Source: Hyphomicrobiaceae bacterium
GTDB lineage: Bacteria > Pseudomonadota > Alphaproteobacteria > Rhizobiales > Hyphomicrobiaceae
Direction of reading: 5' to 3'
Length of the DNA stretch: 64,000 nucleotides
Assembly (NCBI GenBank): GCA_022842785.1
Contig: JALHOW010000004.1
Location: forward strand, 434,001-498,000
Below the pieces are notes generated by a model. The model was not told the DNA's origin, made no database searches, and saw only the letters and a program-made list of their open reading frames with translations. How positions within the stretch are numbered: the stretch's first letter is position 1; each line of letters begins with the position of its first letter. This document shows, in pieces, positions 1 through 8,779 of the stretch. The translations under genes and the position numbers were made by a program.

Positions 1-1
1 G

Positions 2-94
2 CCGGTCGAGATTGCGGAGAAGCCGACGTTGAATGCTATTCTCCAGTTGATCGAACAGGTTGCAGATAGATTGGACAATCAGAAATTTACTTAA
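2..94 (+). CDS. C-terminal end of a gene, probably uroporphyrinogen-III synthase (HemD)
   Basis: An open frame enters from the left edge and stops at TAA (92-94), leaving 30 residues that begin PVEIAEKPTLNAILQLIEQ. The frame is free of stops while frame 1 stops at tag 67-69, and an amphipathic helix closing the protein fits a HemD C-terminus. The HemD assignment is mainly from context: in many Rhizobiales/Hyphomicrobiales hemD is followed by a COG4223 mitofilin-like gene and hemY, exactly as here. Only the tail is visible, so the family cannot be confirmed from residues alone. Confidence 0.5.
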   Translation, partial: PVEIAEKPTLNAILQLIEQVADRLDNQKFT

Positions 95-189
95 CACACT
101 TGAGACCATTTTCAGACGCGATTGACTAAGCGCATGTCTCGCGATGACCGACCGGGTCTAGTATCGCGTAGCGGAAGGATGAGGCGGCG

Positions 190-1878
190 ATGACGAACGG
201 CACGCAGGGTTCAGGTCCGAAGCGGCCGCACGCGACGATCGAAGGCAAGGCGACCGAGATCAAACCGGAGCCGGCGAAGCCAGCAACGACCAGTGCGGCG
301 AGCCCATCGACGGATCAGCGCGCGGCGGCAGAAAAGGTCGCCGGTGCCGCGGCGAGTGTCGCCGCCGATAGCAAGAAGACAGAGGCGCCGAAGGCTGCCG
401 CTGCCTCCGCGTCGAGTGCATCAACCTCATCTGCAAGCAAGGCAAGCGCTGCGCCCCCGCCGCCGGCCAAGTCCGGAGGTTTCGGCTCGATCGTTTCGCA
501 CACGGTTGCCGGCGTCGTCGGTGGTGCGCTCGTGCTCCTGGCGGGGCCGCTGCTCGGCCTTGGCGGGCCGGACACATCCAAGGTCGCGCCCGAAGTCGGA
601 CGGCGCCTCGCCACCCTGGAAGATGCCGCGCGCAAGGCTGCTCAGCCCGTTGTGTCGCCCGAGATCGCCAAGCGGCTCGCCGGATTGGAGCAGGGCGTCG
701 ATCAGCTCAAGGGCATCACCGCCGCCATCCCGAGCCTCGGCGAAGGACAGGTGCGGCTCGACGGCGAGGCCAAGGCAATCAAGGATCAACTCGCCAGCCG
801 TACCGGCCCCGGCAGTGACGCCGAGCGGCTCGCGCGCATGGAGGAGCGGCTCTCAGCACTCGCGGCTGCAGCGCTCGCTGATCCCAAGGGTGCCGGACCG
901 ATCCCGCAGCTCGCACAAATCACCGGGCGCATCGCCGATCTCGAGACGGCGCTCACCAATCGCCTCGCCGCTGCGCGTCGCGACATGGGAACGGAGATCG
1001 AGAGCAAGCTCGCCTCGACGGCCGAAGCAGCCGAAGCCGCGCGCTCGGGCACACAGCGCATCGACCGCGAAGTGACGACACTCAAATCCGATGTTACCCG
1101 CACGACCCAGCGCGTGGATCAGCTGAAGGGTGACAGCGATCGTCTCACGGAGGTCGCACGCTCGGCTCAGGACGAGATCGCCACGCTCAAGACCGCGCTC
1201 GACACGCTCCGGCGCGAGACAGCAAAGCCTGCCGATGTCAGCGCCGCCGTCGCTCCGGCCGCCGCGCGCCTCGCCAAGCTCGAAGGCAGCGTCACGGAAG
1301 TATTGAAGGCCGAAGCCGACCGGCAAAGCAATGCCGAGCGCATCGTGCTCTCGCTGGAGCTCGGCAATCTCAAGCGCGCCATCGACCGCGGCGGCGCCTT
1401 TACGGCCGAGCTTGCGGAGGTCCGTAAAGTTGCGGGCAACCGCCTCGATCTCTCGGTGCTGCAGCGCTACCAGGACGATGGCCTGCCGACGATTGCGGAT
1501 CTGGCGCGCCAGTTCCGCCCGCTCACCGGCGCGATCATCGACGCCGATGCCGAGCGCCAGGATGCTTCCGTTGTGGATCGCCTCGTGTCAGGCGCCCGCA
1601 CCATCGTGCGCGTCCGCAAGCTCACACCCGAGGCCGACGACACCTCCGTCGAGGCCACCGTTGCGCGCATGGAAAGCGCGCTCAATGACGGCCGCCTCGC
1701 CGATGTCATGCGCCACGCCAAGACGCTGCCGGCTAAGAGCGTGACCGGCCCGACGCGGGCATGGCTCGACAAAGTCGCGGCACGACAGTCCGTCGAAGAA
1801 GCCATCGTCAACATCGATCGCCAGCTCAAGTCGTCACTCGGGGCTACAGCGCCCGCGGCGAAGGATGCCAAGCAATGA
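190..1878 (+). CDS. Mitofilin-like (COG4223) inner-membrane protein
   Basis: 562 residues. The N-terminal ~95 residues are an Ala/Pro/Lys-rich, presumably disordered cytoplasmic segment. One membrane segment follows (about residues 100-125, VAGVVGGALVLLAGPLLGLG), then a long coiled-coil region with many Leu-x-x-Leu and Glu/Lys/Ala heptads up to about residue 400, and a compact helical C-terminal domain. This is the architecture of the alphaproteobacterial homologues of mitochondrial Mic60/mitofilin, which lie between hemD and hemY. The start ATG has GGAAGGATGAGG just upstream. It overlaps hemY by 4 bases (ATGA), so the two are translationally coupled. A role in envelope organisation is family knowledge, not shown here. 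Confidence 0.8.
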   Translation: MTNGTQGSGPKRPHATIEGKATEIKPEPAKPATTSAASPSTDQRAAAEKVAGAAASVAADSKKTEAPKAAAASASSASTSSASKASAAPPPPAKSGGFGSIVSHTVAGVVGGALVLLAGPLLGLGGPDTSKVAPEVGRRLATLEDAARKAAQPVVSPEIAKRLAGLEQGVDQLKGITAAIPSLGEGQVRLDGEAKAIKDQLASRTGPGSDAERLARMEERLSALAAAALADPKGAGPIPQLAQITGRIADLETALTNRLAAARRDMGTEIESKLASTAEAAEAARSGTQRIDREVTTLKSDVTRTTQRVDQLKGDSDRLTEVARSAQDEIATLKTALDTLRRETAKPADVSAAVAPAAARLAKLEGSVTEVLKAEADRQSNAERIVLSLELGNLKRAIDRGGAFTAELAEVRKVAGNRLDLSVLQRYQDDGLPTIADLARQFRPLTGAIIDADAERQDASVVDRLVSGARTIVRVRKLTPEADDTSVEATVARMESALNDGRLADVMRHAKTLPAKSVTGPTRAWLDKVAARQSVEEAIVNIDRQLKSSLGATAPAAKDAKQ

Positions 1879-3449
1879 TCCGCCTCATCCTGTATCTCGT
1901 TGGCGTCGGCCTGCTCGCGACCGGTCTTGCCTGGCTCGCGGATCGTCCTGGTCAGATGGTTCTCGTCTGGCAGGGCTATGAGATCGAAACGACGGTCTTC
2001 CGCGCCGTCGTGATCTTCGCGGTTGTGATCGGCATCGCAGTGTTCCTCTGGTCGCTGCTGCGTCAAGTGTGGAACAGCCCGGCTGCCGTCGGCCGCATCG
2101 TCAATCGCCGTCGCCAGGAGCGCGGGCTGGAAGCGCTTTCGAGCGGTATGATCGCCATCGGTGCCGGTGACCGCTCGCAGGCCATGCGCCATGCCATCCA
2201 GGCGCGCAAGGCGCTCCCCAATGAGCCCCTGACGCATCTCCTGCGCGCACAGGCGGCGCAGCTCTCCGGTGACCGCACGACGGCGCGGCGCGTCTTCGAG
2301 GCCATGCTGGGATCGAAGGAAACCGAGCAGCTCGGCCTGCGCGGCCTGTTCCTCGAAGCCGAACGCGAGGGCGAGCACGAAGCCGCGCGTCAGTTCGCTG
2401 AGCGCGCGCTCCGCCTCAATCCACAGCTCGGTTGGCCGGTCGACGCGCTCTTCGAGCTGCAGTGCCGCGCCTCGGACTGGGCGGGTGCGCTGGATACACT
2501 CACCGCCGGCAAGCGCAATGGTCACTTCGAGAAGCCGATCGCGGACCGCCGGCGTGCCGTGATCCTCACGGCGCAGGCACAGGCGCTCGAGGACAGCAAT
2601 GCCGAGAAGGCCCTCGCGCTCGCCATGGAGGCACACAACCTCGCGCCCGATCTCGTGGAAGCCGGGGCAATTGCCGGACGTATTTTCTCCTCGCGCGGCC
2701 AGACGGGCAAGGTTGCCCGCGTCATCGAACAGACCTGGAAGCGCGCGCCGCACCCCGATCTCGCGGTCGCCTATGCTCATGCGCGTCCCGGCGACAGCCC
2801 GAAGGATCGCCTCGAGCGTGTGAAGAATCTCGCACGCGCGACGCCGCACTCCGTCGAAGCACCGATCGCCGTGGCTCACGCCGCCATCGAGGCGCACGAC
2901 TGGACGGAGGGGCGCAAGGCGCTCGCGCCGCTCATCGACGGGCGTCTCTCGCAGCGCGTATGCACGCTCATGGCGCGCATCGAGGGCGAACAGTTCGGCA
3001 ATGCCGGGCGCGTGCGCGAATGGCTGGCGCGCGCATCCAATGCGCCGCGTGATCCCGCATGGACGGCGGACGGTGTCGTTGCCGAACGCTGGGCCGCGAT
3101 CTCGCCGGTTACCGGTACGCTCGATGCCTTCCAGTGGAAAGTGCCCATCGAGCAGAAGGGCACGCAGGACGAAGAACTCGCCCTGGCCAAGCTCGAGGAG
3201 TTGATGGCCCTCGGCGAAGCGAAGAGCGAGAAGGTGATCGAGGCGAAGCCCCTCGCGGACGACGACGCGCCGCAGACCGTGGAGGTCACCGAGGCGAGAC
3301 CGGTCACCAAGCCGACGAGCGTGCCGCGTTCGAATGGGGCGGCGACGGAAACATTCGTGCCGTCGCGCGCGCCCGACGATCCGGGTGTGGAGGATGACGA
3401 GCCGGCAACGCGTGCCAAGCCCGCAGCAAAGACCGGGACGGCCGCTTGA
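1875..3449 (+). CDS. hemY: HemY-family TPR membrane protein
   Basis: 524 residues beginning at the ATG that overlaps the stop of the preceding gene. Two N-terminal membrane helices (about residues 1-20 and 42-65) enclose the short segment of the HemY_N domain (WQGYEIETTVFRAVVIFAVV). They are followed by repeated helical pairs typical of TPR solenoids and a charged, low-complexity C-terminal tail rich in Glu, Lys and Pro. Gamma- and alphaproteobacterial HemY of this type is encoded with hemCD and is thought to assist heme synthesis. It is not the protoporphyrinogen oxidase also called HemY in Firmicutes. It converges with the histidine kinase gene, 15 bases apart. Confidence 0.85.
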   Translation: MIRLILYLVGVGLLATGLAWLADRPGQMVLVWQGYEIETTVFRAVVIFAVVIGIAVFLWSLLRQVWNSPAAVGRIVNRRRQERGLEALSSGMIAIGAGDRSQAMRHAIQARKALPNEPLTHLLRAQAAQLSGDRTTARRVFEAMLGSKETEQLGLRGLFLEAEREGEHEAARQFAERALRLNPQLGWPVDALFELQCRASDWAGALDTLTAGKRNGHFEKPIADRRRAVILTAQAQALEDSNAEKALALAMEAHNLAPDLVEAGAIAGRIFSSRGQTGKVARVIEQTWKRAPHPDLAVAYAHARPGDSPKDRLERVKNLARATPHSVEAPIAVAHAAIEAHDWTEGRKALAPLIDGRLSQRVCTLMARIEGEQFGNAGRVREWLARASNAPRDPAWTADGVVAERWAAISPVTGTLDAFQWKVPIEQKGTQDEELALAKLEELMALGEAKSEKVIEAKPLADDDAPQTVEVTEARPVTKPTSVPRSNGAATETFVPSRAPDDPGVEDDEPATRAKPAAKTGTAA

Positions 3450-3464
3450 GATTCGAGAACGGCC

Positions 3465-4886
3465 TCAGCGCGACTGGCGGTCGCCGCCGAAGACCAACCG
3501 GGCGCGCACGCCGCGACCGGGACGGCTCTTGAGATCGAGGCGCGCACCGTTCGCTGCTGCAAGCGATCGCGTAAGCGGCAAGCCGAGCCCGGGTTTGCGC
3601 GGTGCTGCGGCCCCGGTCGCGCCCTTCGTCGCTGGCGGTAGGCCCGCGCCGTTGTCCTCGACCTCGATCCACACTTCGCCACTCAGCTCGTAGCCGGTCG
3701 TCACCTTGATGCGCACTGACGGGCCGCCGTGCTTGATGCTGTTGGAAACGAGATTGAGCAGCATCTGGCGGATATTGCGCCGGTCGGCGGTGACACGCGG
3801 TAGACCGCCCACGAGGGCTGTCTCGAGCCGCGCACCCGACTTCTCGGCAAGCGGCTGCAGTGATGTGGCGATGGCCTCGGCCTCCGCATTGAGATCGATC
3901 TCGGCGAAATCGCGGGCTTCTCCGGCGTGGGTTGGCGCATCGCGCAGAATACCGTCCACAACCTCCAGACCATGCCGCGCGCTCGACAGAATGTCGCGGA
4001 CATACCCGCGGTAACGTTCGTTCGGCCAGGGTCCGAGACGCTCCTCGGTGATGACCTCGGCGAGGGAGACGATGGCGGCGAGTGGCGTCCGAATTTCGTG
4101 CGCGAGATGGGCACGCTGCTCATCGACGGTCGGCTCGCGTGCCGGCCCCGGTGCTTGGGCCGATGCTTTGGCCGGCTCGGGCGTACGCGCTGGCGGAGCA
4201 GGCGGGGCGGGTGCATCATCCTGGTTCGCGGGCGTATCGACACCAGCCGTGATGCGCGCAGAACCCTGGCGTATGCGCCGCGCAATCTCGCGCAGCGTCT
4301 CCATATCGTTGACGGGCGGGCCCGGTGCGGGAATCGGTGCAGGATCGGGCACGCGCCTTGGCGCTGGACTGGGCGCAGGCCGAATACGTTCCGGCGCCTC
4401 TAAGCGCGGTGCCGGCGTCATCTTCGCGCGCAAGGCGTCTGCGGTAAGCGGCATCTCCCTGCGTTGCACGTCCCTTCGCTCGGCCACAGGCTTCGTCATC
4501 GCGCCCGCGATAACGAGCAGCAGGCCAGGCCCGGCGCTCTCGTGGAGCGTGCGAACCTCGCAGGAGAGCGTGCGGATACCGTTTGTCGTCCAAAACTTCA
4601 GCGGCTCGATCGTGCTGGTCGTGGTTTCGAGGAATGAGCCCTGAGCGAAACGCGAGCGCAGCGCGCGTAGCGCCGGCACGACACTGTCGAGAACAGGCGC
4701 GGCGGTGGGAATACCCCAGACGGCACTGCCGCGCCCATTGGCGCCGGCAATGGCGCCGCGTTCCACGTCGATGATCCAGGCAGACGCGCCTATGTCAGCC
4801 AATATTTCGGCGAGCGCGCTCTCGATCGGATTTTTCGAAACAAAGTTCAATGGAGGGCCCACCGCTCCAGCCGGCGCGTTCTCCAT
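3465..4886 (-). CDS. Soluble sensor histidine kinase
   Basis: 473 residues from the ATG at 4886; an in-frame upstream ATG at 4952 would add 22 residues without family support. No membrane segment is seen, so it should be cytoplasmic. Residues ~15-130 look like a PAS-type sensor. A Pro/Ala-rich linker (about 155-250) leads to the HisKA H-box HLAHEIRTPLAAIV with phospho-acceptor His263. The HATPase_c domain follows, with N-box NLVSNSIKHG, G1 EVEDNGAGLP and G2 GLGLPLTRSLA. No response-regulator gene is adjacent, so it is an orphan kinase. A small secreted protein gene lies immediately upstream on the same strand. The signal it senses cannot be told from sequence. Confidence 0.85.
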   Translation of the reverse strand: MENAPAGAVGPPLNFVSKNPIESALAEILADIGASAWIIDVERGAIAGANGRGSAVWGIPTAAPVLDSVVPALRALRSRFAQGSFLETTTSTIEPLKFWTTNGIRTLSCEVRTLHESAGPGLLLVIAGAMTKPVAERRDVQRREMPLTADALRAKMTPAPRLEAPERIRPAPSPAPRRVPDPAPIPAPGPPVNDMETLREIARRIRQGSARITAGVDTPANQDDAPAPPAPPARTPEPAKASAQAPGPAREPTVDEQRAHLAHEIRTPLAAIVSLAEVITEERLGPWPNERYRGYVRDILSSARHGLEVVDGILRDAPTHAGEARDFAEIDLNAEAEAIATSLQPLAEKSGARLETALVGGLPRVTADRRNIRQMLLNLVSNSIKHGGPSVRIKVTTGYELSGEVWIEVEDNGAGLPPATKGATGAAAPRKPGLGLPLTRSLAAANGARLDLKSRPGRGVRARLVFGGDRQSR

Positions 4887-4992
4887 TTGTTTAAAGCGCC
4901 GACTCGGCCGGTGTCCAGCACCGCAGGGTGGCAGGGCGCTAGCCAGCGGCACTCATCCACAGTCGTGCAGCCGCAGGCAGAGCTGTCGGACG

Positions 4993-5319
4993 CTACTTCT
5001 TCTTGGCCTTGGCTTTTCCGAGGTCACGGCCCCAGCAGACCGGAGCCTGCGCCGTGCACGTGTGCTCATCGAAAACAATGAAGTCGAGGAACAACTTGCA
5101 GTTCACCGTCTTGGCACCGACCCGATAATTCTTGATGCCGCGCTTTCCCATGGTGGCGACAATATGCTTGTCGAGCAGCGCAAGGGCATCCCGCGTCGGG
5201 CCTTCCTTACCGTAGTCGTTCACCTCGAAGGCCAGCGTCTCGCATTCGGCCCTGGCCGGTGATGCGGTGAGAATGACGGCCAAGCCTGCCGCTGCGGAGA
5301 AGAGAGAAAGTGCGCGCAT
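4993..5319 (-). CDS. Small secreted Cys-containing protein of unknown function
   Basis: 108 residues from the ATG at 5319. The first 24 residues form a clear Sec signal peptide (MRALSLFSAAAGLAVILTAS then ARA|EC). The mature part has four cysteines in two loose pairs (one immediately after cleavage, one in TVNCKLF, two in HTCTAQAPVC), suggesting periplasmic disulfides, and ends in a Lys-rich tail. I do not recognise the family. It precedes the histidine kinase on the same strand by about 100 bases, which may be coincidence or a co-transcribed pair. The longer reading from 5361 adds a charged leader that would spoil the signal peptide. Confidence 0.65.
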   Translation of the reverse strand: MRALSLFSAAAGLAVILTASPARAECETLAFEVNDYGKEGPTRDALALLDKHIVATMGKRGIKNYRVGAKTVNCKLFLDFIVFDEHTCTAQAPVCWGRDLGKAKAKKK

Positions 5320-5581
5320 CGCTGCCCCTTTCGCGGATCGCCAGTGCGCTGAGCGGCGCAATGGATTGTGTGCTGAGGATTGTCGTTAACCTTGTCTGTC
5401 TTTAGCGGGCGTGCGAAGCCTCCGCCAGTCCCCGAGGTCGATCCAGTTGGGGACGCGGCAGAAGCGCCACAAGCGTCCGCACGCTCGCGGCCGTCGACGG
5501 AACGAACGTGCTCGCATGATTTTGCCGCATTGGACCGGCTATCAATGGCCGCAAATTCCATCCGCATCTTCGAGGAGTTGC

Positions 5582-6832
5582 ATGCGCCGCACAGACCAGC
5601 TCAAAGCCTGCGTTCTTTCCGCGCTCACCGCCTTTACGGCGACCATTGCCCTCGGCACCAGCGCTCTGGCGACCCCGCCGCCTCCCAGCCCCAGCAAGAT
5701 GAACTGCCAGAATACCGGCAGCTTCGAAGGCTGGCTCCGTGGTTTCCGTCAGGAAGCGGCTGCCGCAGGCGTCACCCCAAGGACCATCTCCGCCGTTCTC
5801 GACGACATGACCCTTGACCAGGGCATCATCGCGCGCGACCGCCGCCAGTCCTTCTTCGGCCAGAGCTTCGTCGATTTCCGCGGCAAACTCGTCTCGCGCA
5901 ATCGCATCCAGAACGGGATGCGCCAGATGGAGCGCTATCGCGAAACCTTCGCACGCGCGGAAAAAGAGTATGGCGTGCCCGCGCCGGTCATCACCGGCTT
6001 CTGGGCGCTCGAGAGCGACTTCGGCGCCGGCATGGGCAAGCTCTCGGTGCTGCGCTCGCTCGCGACACTCGCCTATGACTGCCGCCGCGGCGAAATGTTC
6101 ACGCGCGAGTTCATCGCCGCGCTCAAGATCATCGACCGGGGCGATCTCAAGCCTTCCGATATGATCGGCTCCTGGGCCGGCGAGCTTGGCCAAACGCAGT
6201 TCCTGCCCGGCCACTACCTCGCGCACGCCGTCGACTACGACGGCGATGGCCGCCGCGACCTCTTCAATAGTCCTGCTGACGTGATCGGCTCGACGGCCGC
6301 CTACCTAAAACACCTCGGCTGGCGCGCAAACGAGATGTGGCTCGAGGAAGTGCGCGCGCCGCGCAATCTGAACTGGGCCGAGGCTGACCTCACCATCCAG
6401 CATCCGAGAAGCCAGTGGGCCAAGTGGGGCGTGACGCGCGCCGATGGCAAGCCGCTGACCGCAGACGACAAGCAGGCCTCCCTGCTGGCGCTCATGGGAC
6501 GCGATGGCCCACTTTTCCTCGCTTACCCGAACTTCCGCATCTATCTGGAATGGAACCAGTCGCTGAACTACGCGACGACGGTCGGCTACCTCGCGACGCG
6601 CTATGCGGGGGCCGGCGAAATGCGTGACGTGGGCAAGGACATCCCCTCATTGAGTCTCGATCAGGCCAAGGAGCTGCAGACCCTGCTTGCGCAGCGCGGC
6701 CATGATGTCGGCCGTATCGATGGCATCATCGGCGCCGGCACGCGCGCAGCCGTGAAGAAGGAGCAGATCCGCCTCAGCCTCGTCGCGGATGCCTATCCGA
6801 CCGCCGAGCTGCTGGAGCGGCTGCGGAGGTAG
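5582..6832 (+). CDS. Lytic murein transglycosylase (MltB/SLT_2 family) with peptidoglycan-binding domain
   Basis: 416 residues. The signal peptide spans about residues 1-31 (VLSALTAFTATIALGTSALA). The SLT_2 catalytic domain follows, with FWALESDFGAGMGK carrying the likely catalytic Glu of the ESDFG signature, then GELGQTQFLPGHYL, DYDGDGRRDL and the YATTVGYLA stretch typical of MltB homologues. The last ~60 residues form a PG_binding_1 domain (LQTLLAQRGHDVGRIDGIIG). It cleaves the glycan strand of periplasmic peptidoglycan to 1,6-anhydro ends. The start was chosen because upstream in-frame Met codons would put a charged 57-residue leader before the signal peptide. Confidence 0.9.
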   Translation: MRRTDQLKACVLSALTAFTATIALGTSALATPPPPSPSKMNCQNTGSFEGWLRGFRQEAAAAGVTPRTISAVLDDMTLDQGIIARDRRQSFFGQSFVDFRGKLVSRNRIQNGMRQMERYRETFARAEKEYGVPAPVITGFWALESDFGAGMGKLSVLRSLATLAYDCRRGEMFTREFIAALKIIDRGDLKPSDMIGSWAGELGQTQFLPGHYLAHAVDYDGDGRRDLFNSPADVIGSTAAYLKHLGWRANEMWLEEVRAPRNLNWAEADLTIQHPRSQWAKWGVTRADGKPLTADDKQASLLALMGRDGPLFLAYPNFRIYLEWNQSLNYATTVGYLATRYAGAGEMRDVGKDIPSLSLDQAKELQTLLAQRGHDVGRIDGIIGAGTRAAVKKEQIRLSLVADAYPTAELLERLRR

Positions 6833-6856
6833 CGACTACATTTCCCTCTCTTGTCT

Positions 6857-7795
6857 TCAATCAGGAGACAGGAGGCGGTGGAGTGCGAGCCATGGTCGGC
6901 CGTCGATCGCCGCAAGACCGAGGCCGATCATTGCCATGCCGGCGATGTGCCTGAGTTCAAGCGTCTCGCCGAGGAAAATCGTGCCGAGAACAATGGCGCT
7001 GACGGGGATCAGCAGCGTCACGAGCGAGGTGTTGCTCGCACCTGCCGTTGCAAGTAGCCGGAAGAAGAGAACATAGGCGAAGGCTGTCGACAGCGTGGCA
7101 ATGCCGATCAGGGCTGCAATGGCATTGATGCTGGGCGCCGGGAGCGACCACGGACGGTCGAGCACCAGCATCATGGGCAAGAGCAGAATGCTCGACGCAA
7201 CAAGCTGACCGGCAGCAGTGGCCATGGGAGCGACACCCATCGCCCGAAACCGGCGCCCGAAAATTCCCGCGAAACCATAGCTGACGGCGGCGGCAAGACA
7301 GGCGAGCTGAGCCAAAACGCCAGCGCCCAGTGCCTGCACTGCGTCGCCGCCTATCATGATTGCCACGCCCCCAAGACCTGCGAACACGCCGAAGAGCCGG
7401 CCGCCCGACAGCTTCTCGTCGGAGGTCATCATGTGCGCGAGAATGACCGTGAAGAGCGGCGTCGAGGCATTCAGGATGGACGCGACACCCGAGGCAATGT
7501 GCTGCTGCCCCCAGACAATAAGCGAGAAGGGGATGACGTTGTTGAGAAGCCCCATGCCGAAGAAGGCGATCCATACGCGCCCGTCCGAAGGCATTCTGAT
7601 GCCGGCAACCTTCAGGACAGCGAGAAGGGCCAGAGCGGCCAAAGCAACGCGGGTAACGACGATCGTGAGGACAGGCAGCTCCTTGACGGCAATCGCATTG
7701 AAGAAGAACGCACCTCCCCAGACGGCCGCCAGCGCAGAGAGCGTCATCCACTCGAGCGCCGTCATAGATCGGTTGATCGGCGAGTTCGGTGACAT
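6857..7795 (-). CDS. EamA/DMT-superfamily exporter
   Basis: 312 residues with ten predicted membrane helices in two EamA halves of about 140 residues each. The first half begins LSALAAVWGGAFFFNAIAVK and the second TAAGQLVASSILLLPMMLV. The ATG at 7795 has GGAG 6 bases upstream, better than the GTG at 7807. Members of this family export metabolites or drugs, and the substrate cannot be read from the sequence. It converges with the transglycosylase gene, 24 bases apart, and has no operon partner on its strand. Two other EamA genes occur at the far end of the window but are not adjacent. Confidence 0.85.
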   Translation of the reverse strand: MSPNSPINRSMTALEWMTLSALAAVWGGAFFFNAIAVKELPVLTIVVTRVALAALALLAVLKVAGIRMPSDGRVWIAFFGMGLLNNVIPFSLIVWGQQHIASGVASILNASTPLFTVILAHMMTSDEKLSGGRLFGVFAGLGGVAIMIGGDAVQALGAGVLAQLACLAAAVSYGFAGIFGRRFRAMGVAPMATAAGQLVASSILLLPMMLVLDRPWSLPAPSINAIAALIGIATLSTAFAYVLFFRLLATAGASNTSLVTLLIPVSAIVLGTIFLGETLELRHIAGMAMIGLGLAAIDGRPWLALHRLLSPD

Positions 7796-7905
7796 GCAGT
7801 TCTCCACGGGCAGGCGACGACGATTGCCTGAGCCGCGCGGACTGTGGCTTCAGGCCGAAGCCGTCGCGATCCGATTCTTGCTTTCGTATCGAGCTATGCG
7901 CTGCG

Positions 7906-8598
7906 CTATGCCACCGCCACCGCGATGAACGCCATGCGCGCCTGATTGTGGCCGAGGTTGCTCTCGCGGCGGCGGGCGTCGAAGCCCGCGGCGCGCAGGA
8001 TCGCCAGCATGTCCGCCTCGCTGTAGTGTGCGAGTCCGAGCGCAGCGCGCGTCTTGCGATAATCCGAGAAGAACGTGCGCGCGAGGCCGACGAAACTCGC
8101 CACGAAGAAGCCGTTAGCCGCCGCGAGCTTCATGAGGGCGACGACGTCCGTGAGCGGCCCGACATCCGGTGGGATCACGTCGGCAATCAGGAGCTGGCCA
8201 TCGGGCTTCAGCAGACGGCGCCATGTCGCGAGCAGACCATCCAAATCCGGCCGGCTCAGGTACTGCAACACCGAGTTCACGACGATCAGGTCTAGACTGG
8301 CCTCGGGGATCTCGCCGAGTTGCTCGGGCGACATGACGACGACGTTGCCGAGCAAGCCGAACTTCTGCGCGAGCCGCGAACGCACAAGCTCCGCACCATC
8401 ACAGAGGTGCAATACCTGACACTGCTTGGCGACGCGATCCGCGGAAAGCGCTTCGCCGCAGCCAAAGTCGAGCACGGCCGGATTCTTGTTCGGCAGCGCC
8501 TCGACGAGCTGCCGCGCGATCAAGTCGTAGTGAACGGCCTTGTGGCGCGCATTGACGTAGATCGGCGTATCCTGGTTCCAGTACTCGCGCCAGCTCAT
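7906..8598 (-). CDS. Class I SAM-dependent methyltransferase
   Basis: 230 residues. The Rossmann motif I is VLDFGCGEALSADRVA (residues ~42-57), followed by a motif II acidic residue in LHLCDGAE and the LDLIVVNSVLQYLSRPD motif of the Methyltransf_11/25 type. The start ATG at 8598 (MSWREYWNQ) is preferred over the in-frame Met at 8733, because the extra leader is basic and overlaps the promoter region of the divergent glutamate dehydrogenase gene. The opening residues resemble small-molecule or sugar-related methyltransferases, but the substrate is unknown. Confidence 0.8.
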   Translation of the reverse strand: MSWREYWNQDTPIYVNARHKAVHYDLIARQLVEALPNKNPAVLDFGCGEALSADRVAKQCQVLHLCDGAELVRSRLAQKFGLLGNVVVMSPEQLGEIPEASLDLIVVNSVLQYLSRPDLDGLLATWRRLLKPDGQLLIADVIPPDVGPLTDVVALMKLAAANGFFVASFVGLARTFFSDYRKTRAALGLAHYSEADMLAILRAAGFDARRRESNLGHNQARMAFIAVAVA

Positions 8599-8779
8599 GT
8601 GAGGCCCTGTCCGGTTGCCGTTACGATAGCGTCCACTACGAACGCGCCGCGCACTGTCATACTCGAAGCTGGATTCCTGGGCATTATGCTTTGTAGGGGA
8701 TCGAGGCGGGTTGCAACCGGGTGCGACGCACATCTACTTGGGAGCGGAAACGCTCGAGGAATTCGGAAAGGACCAGCCC

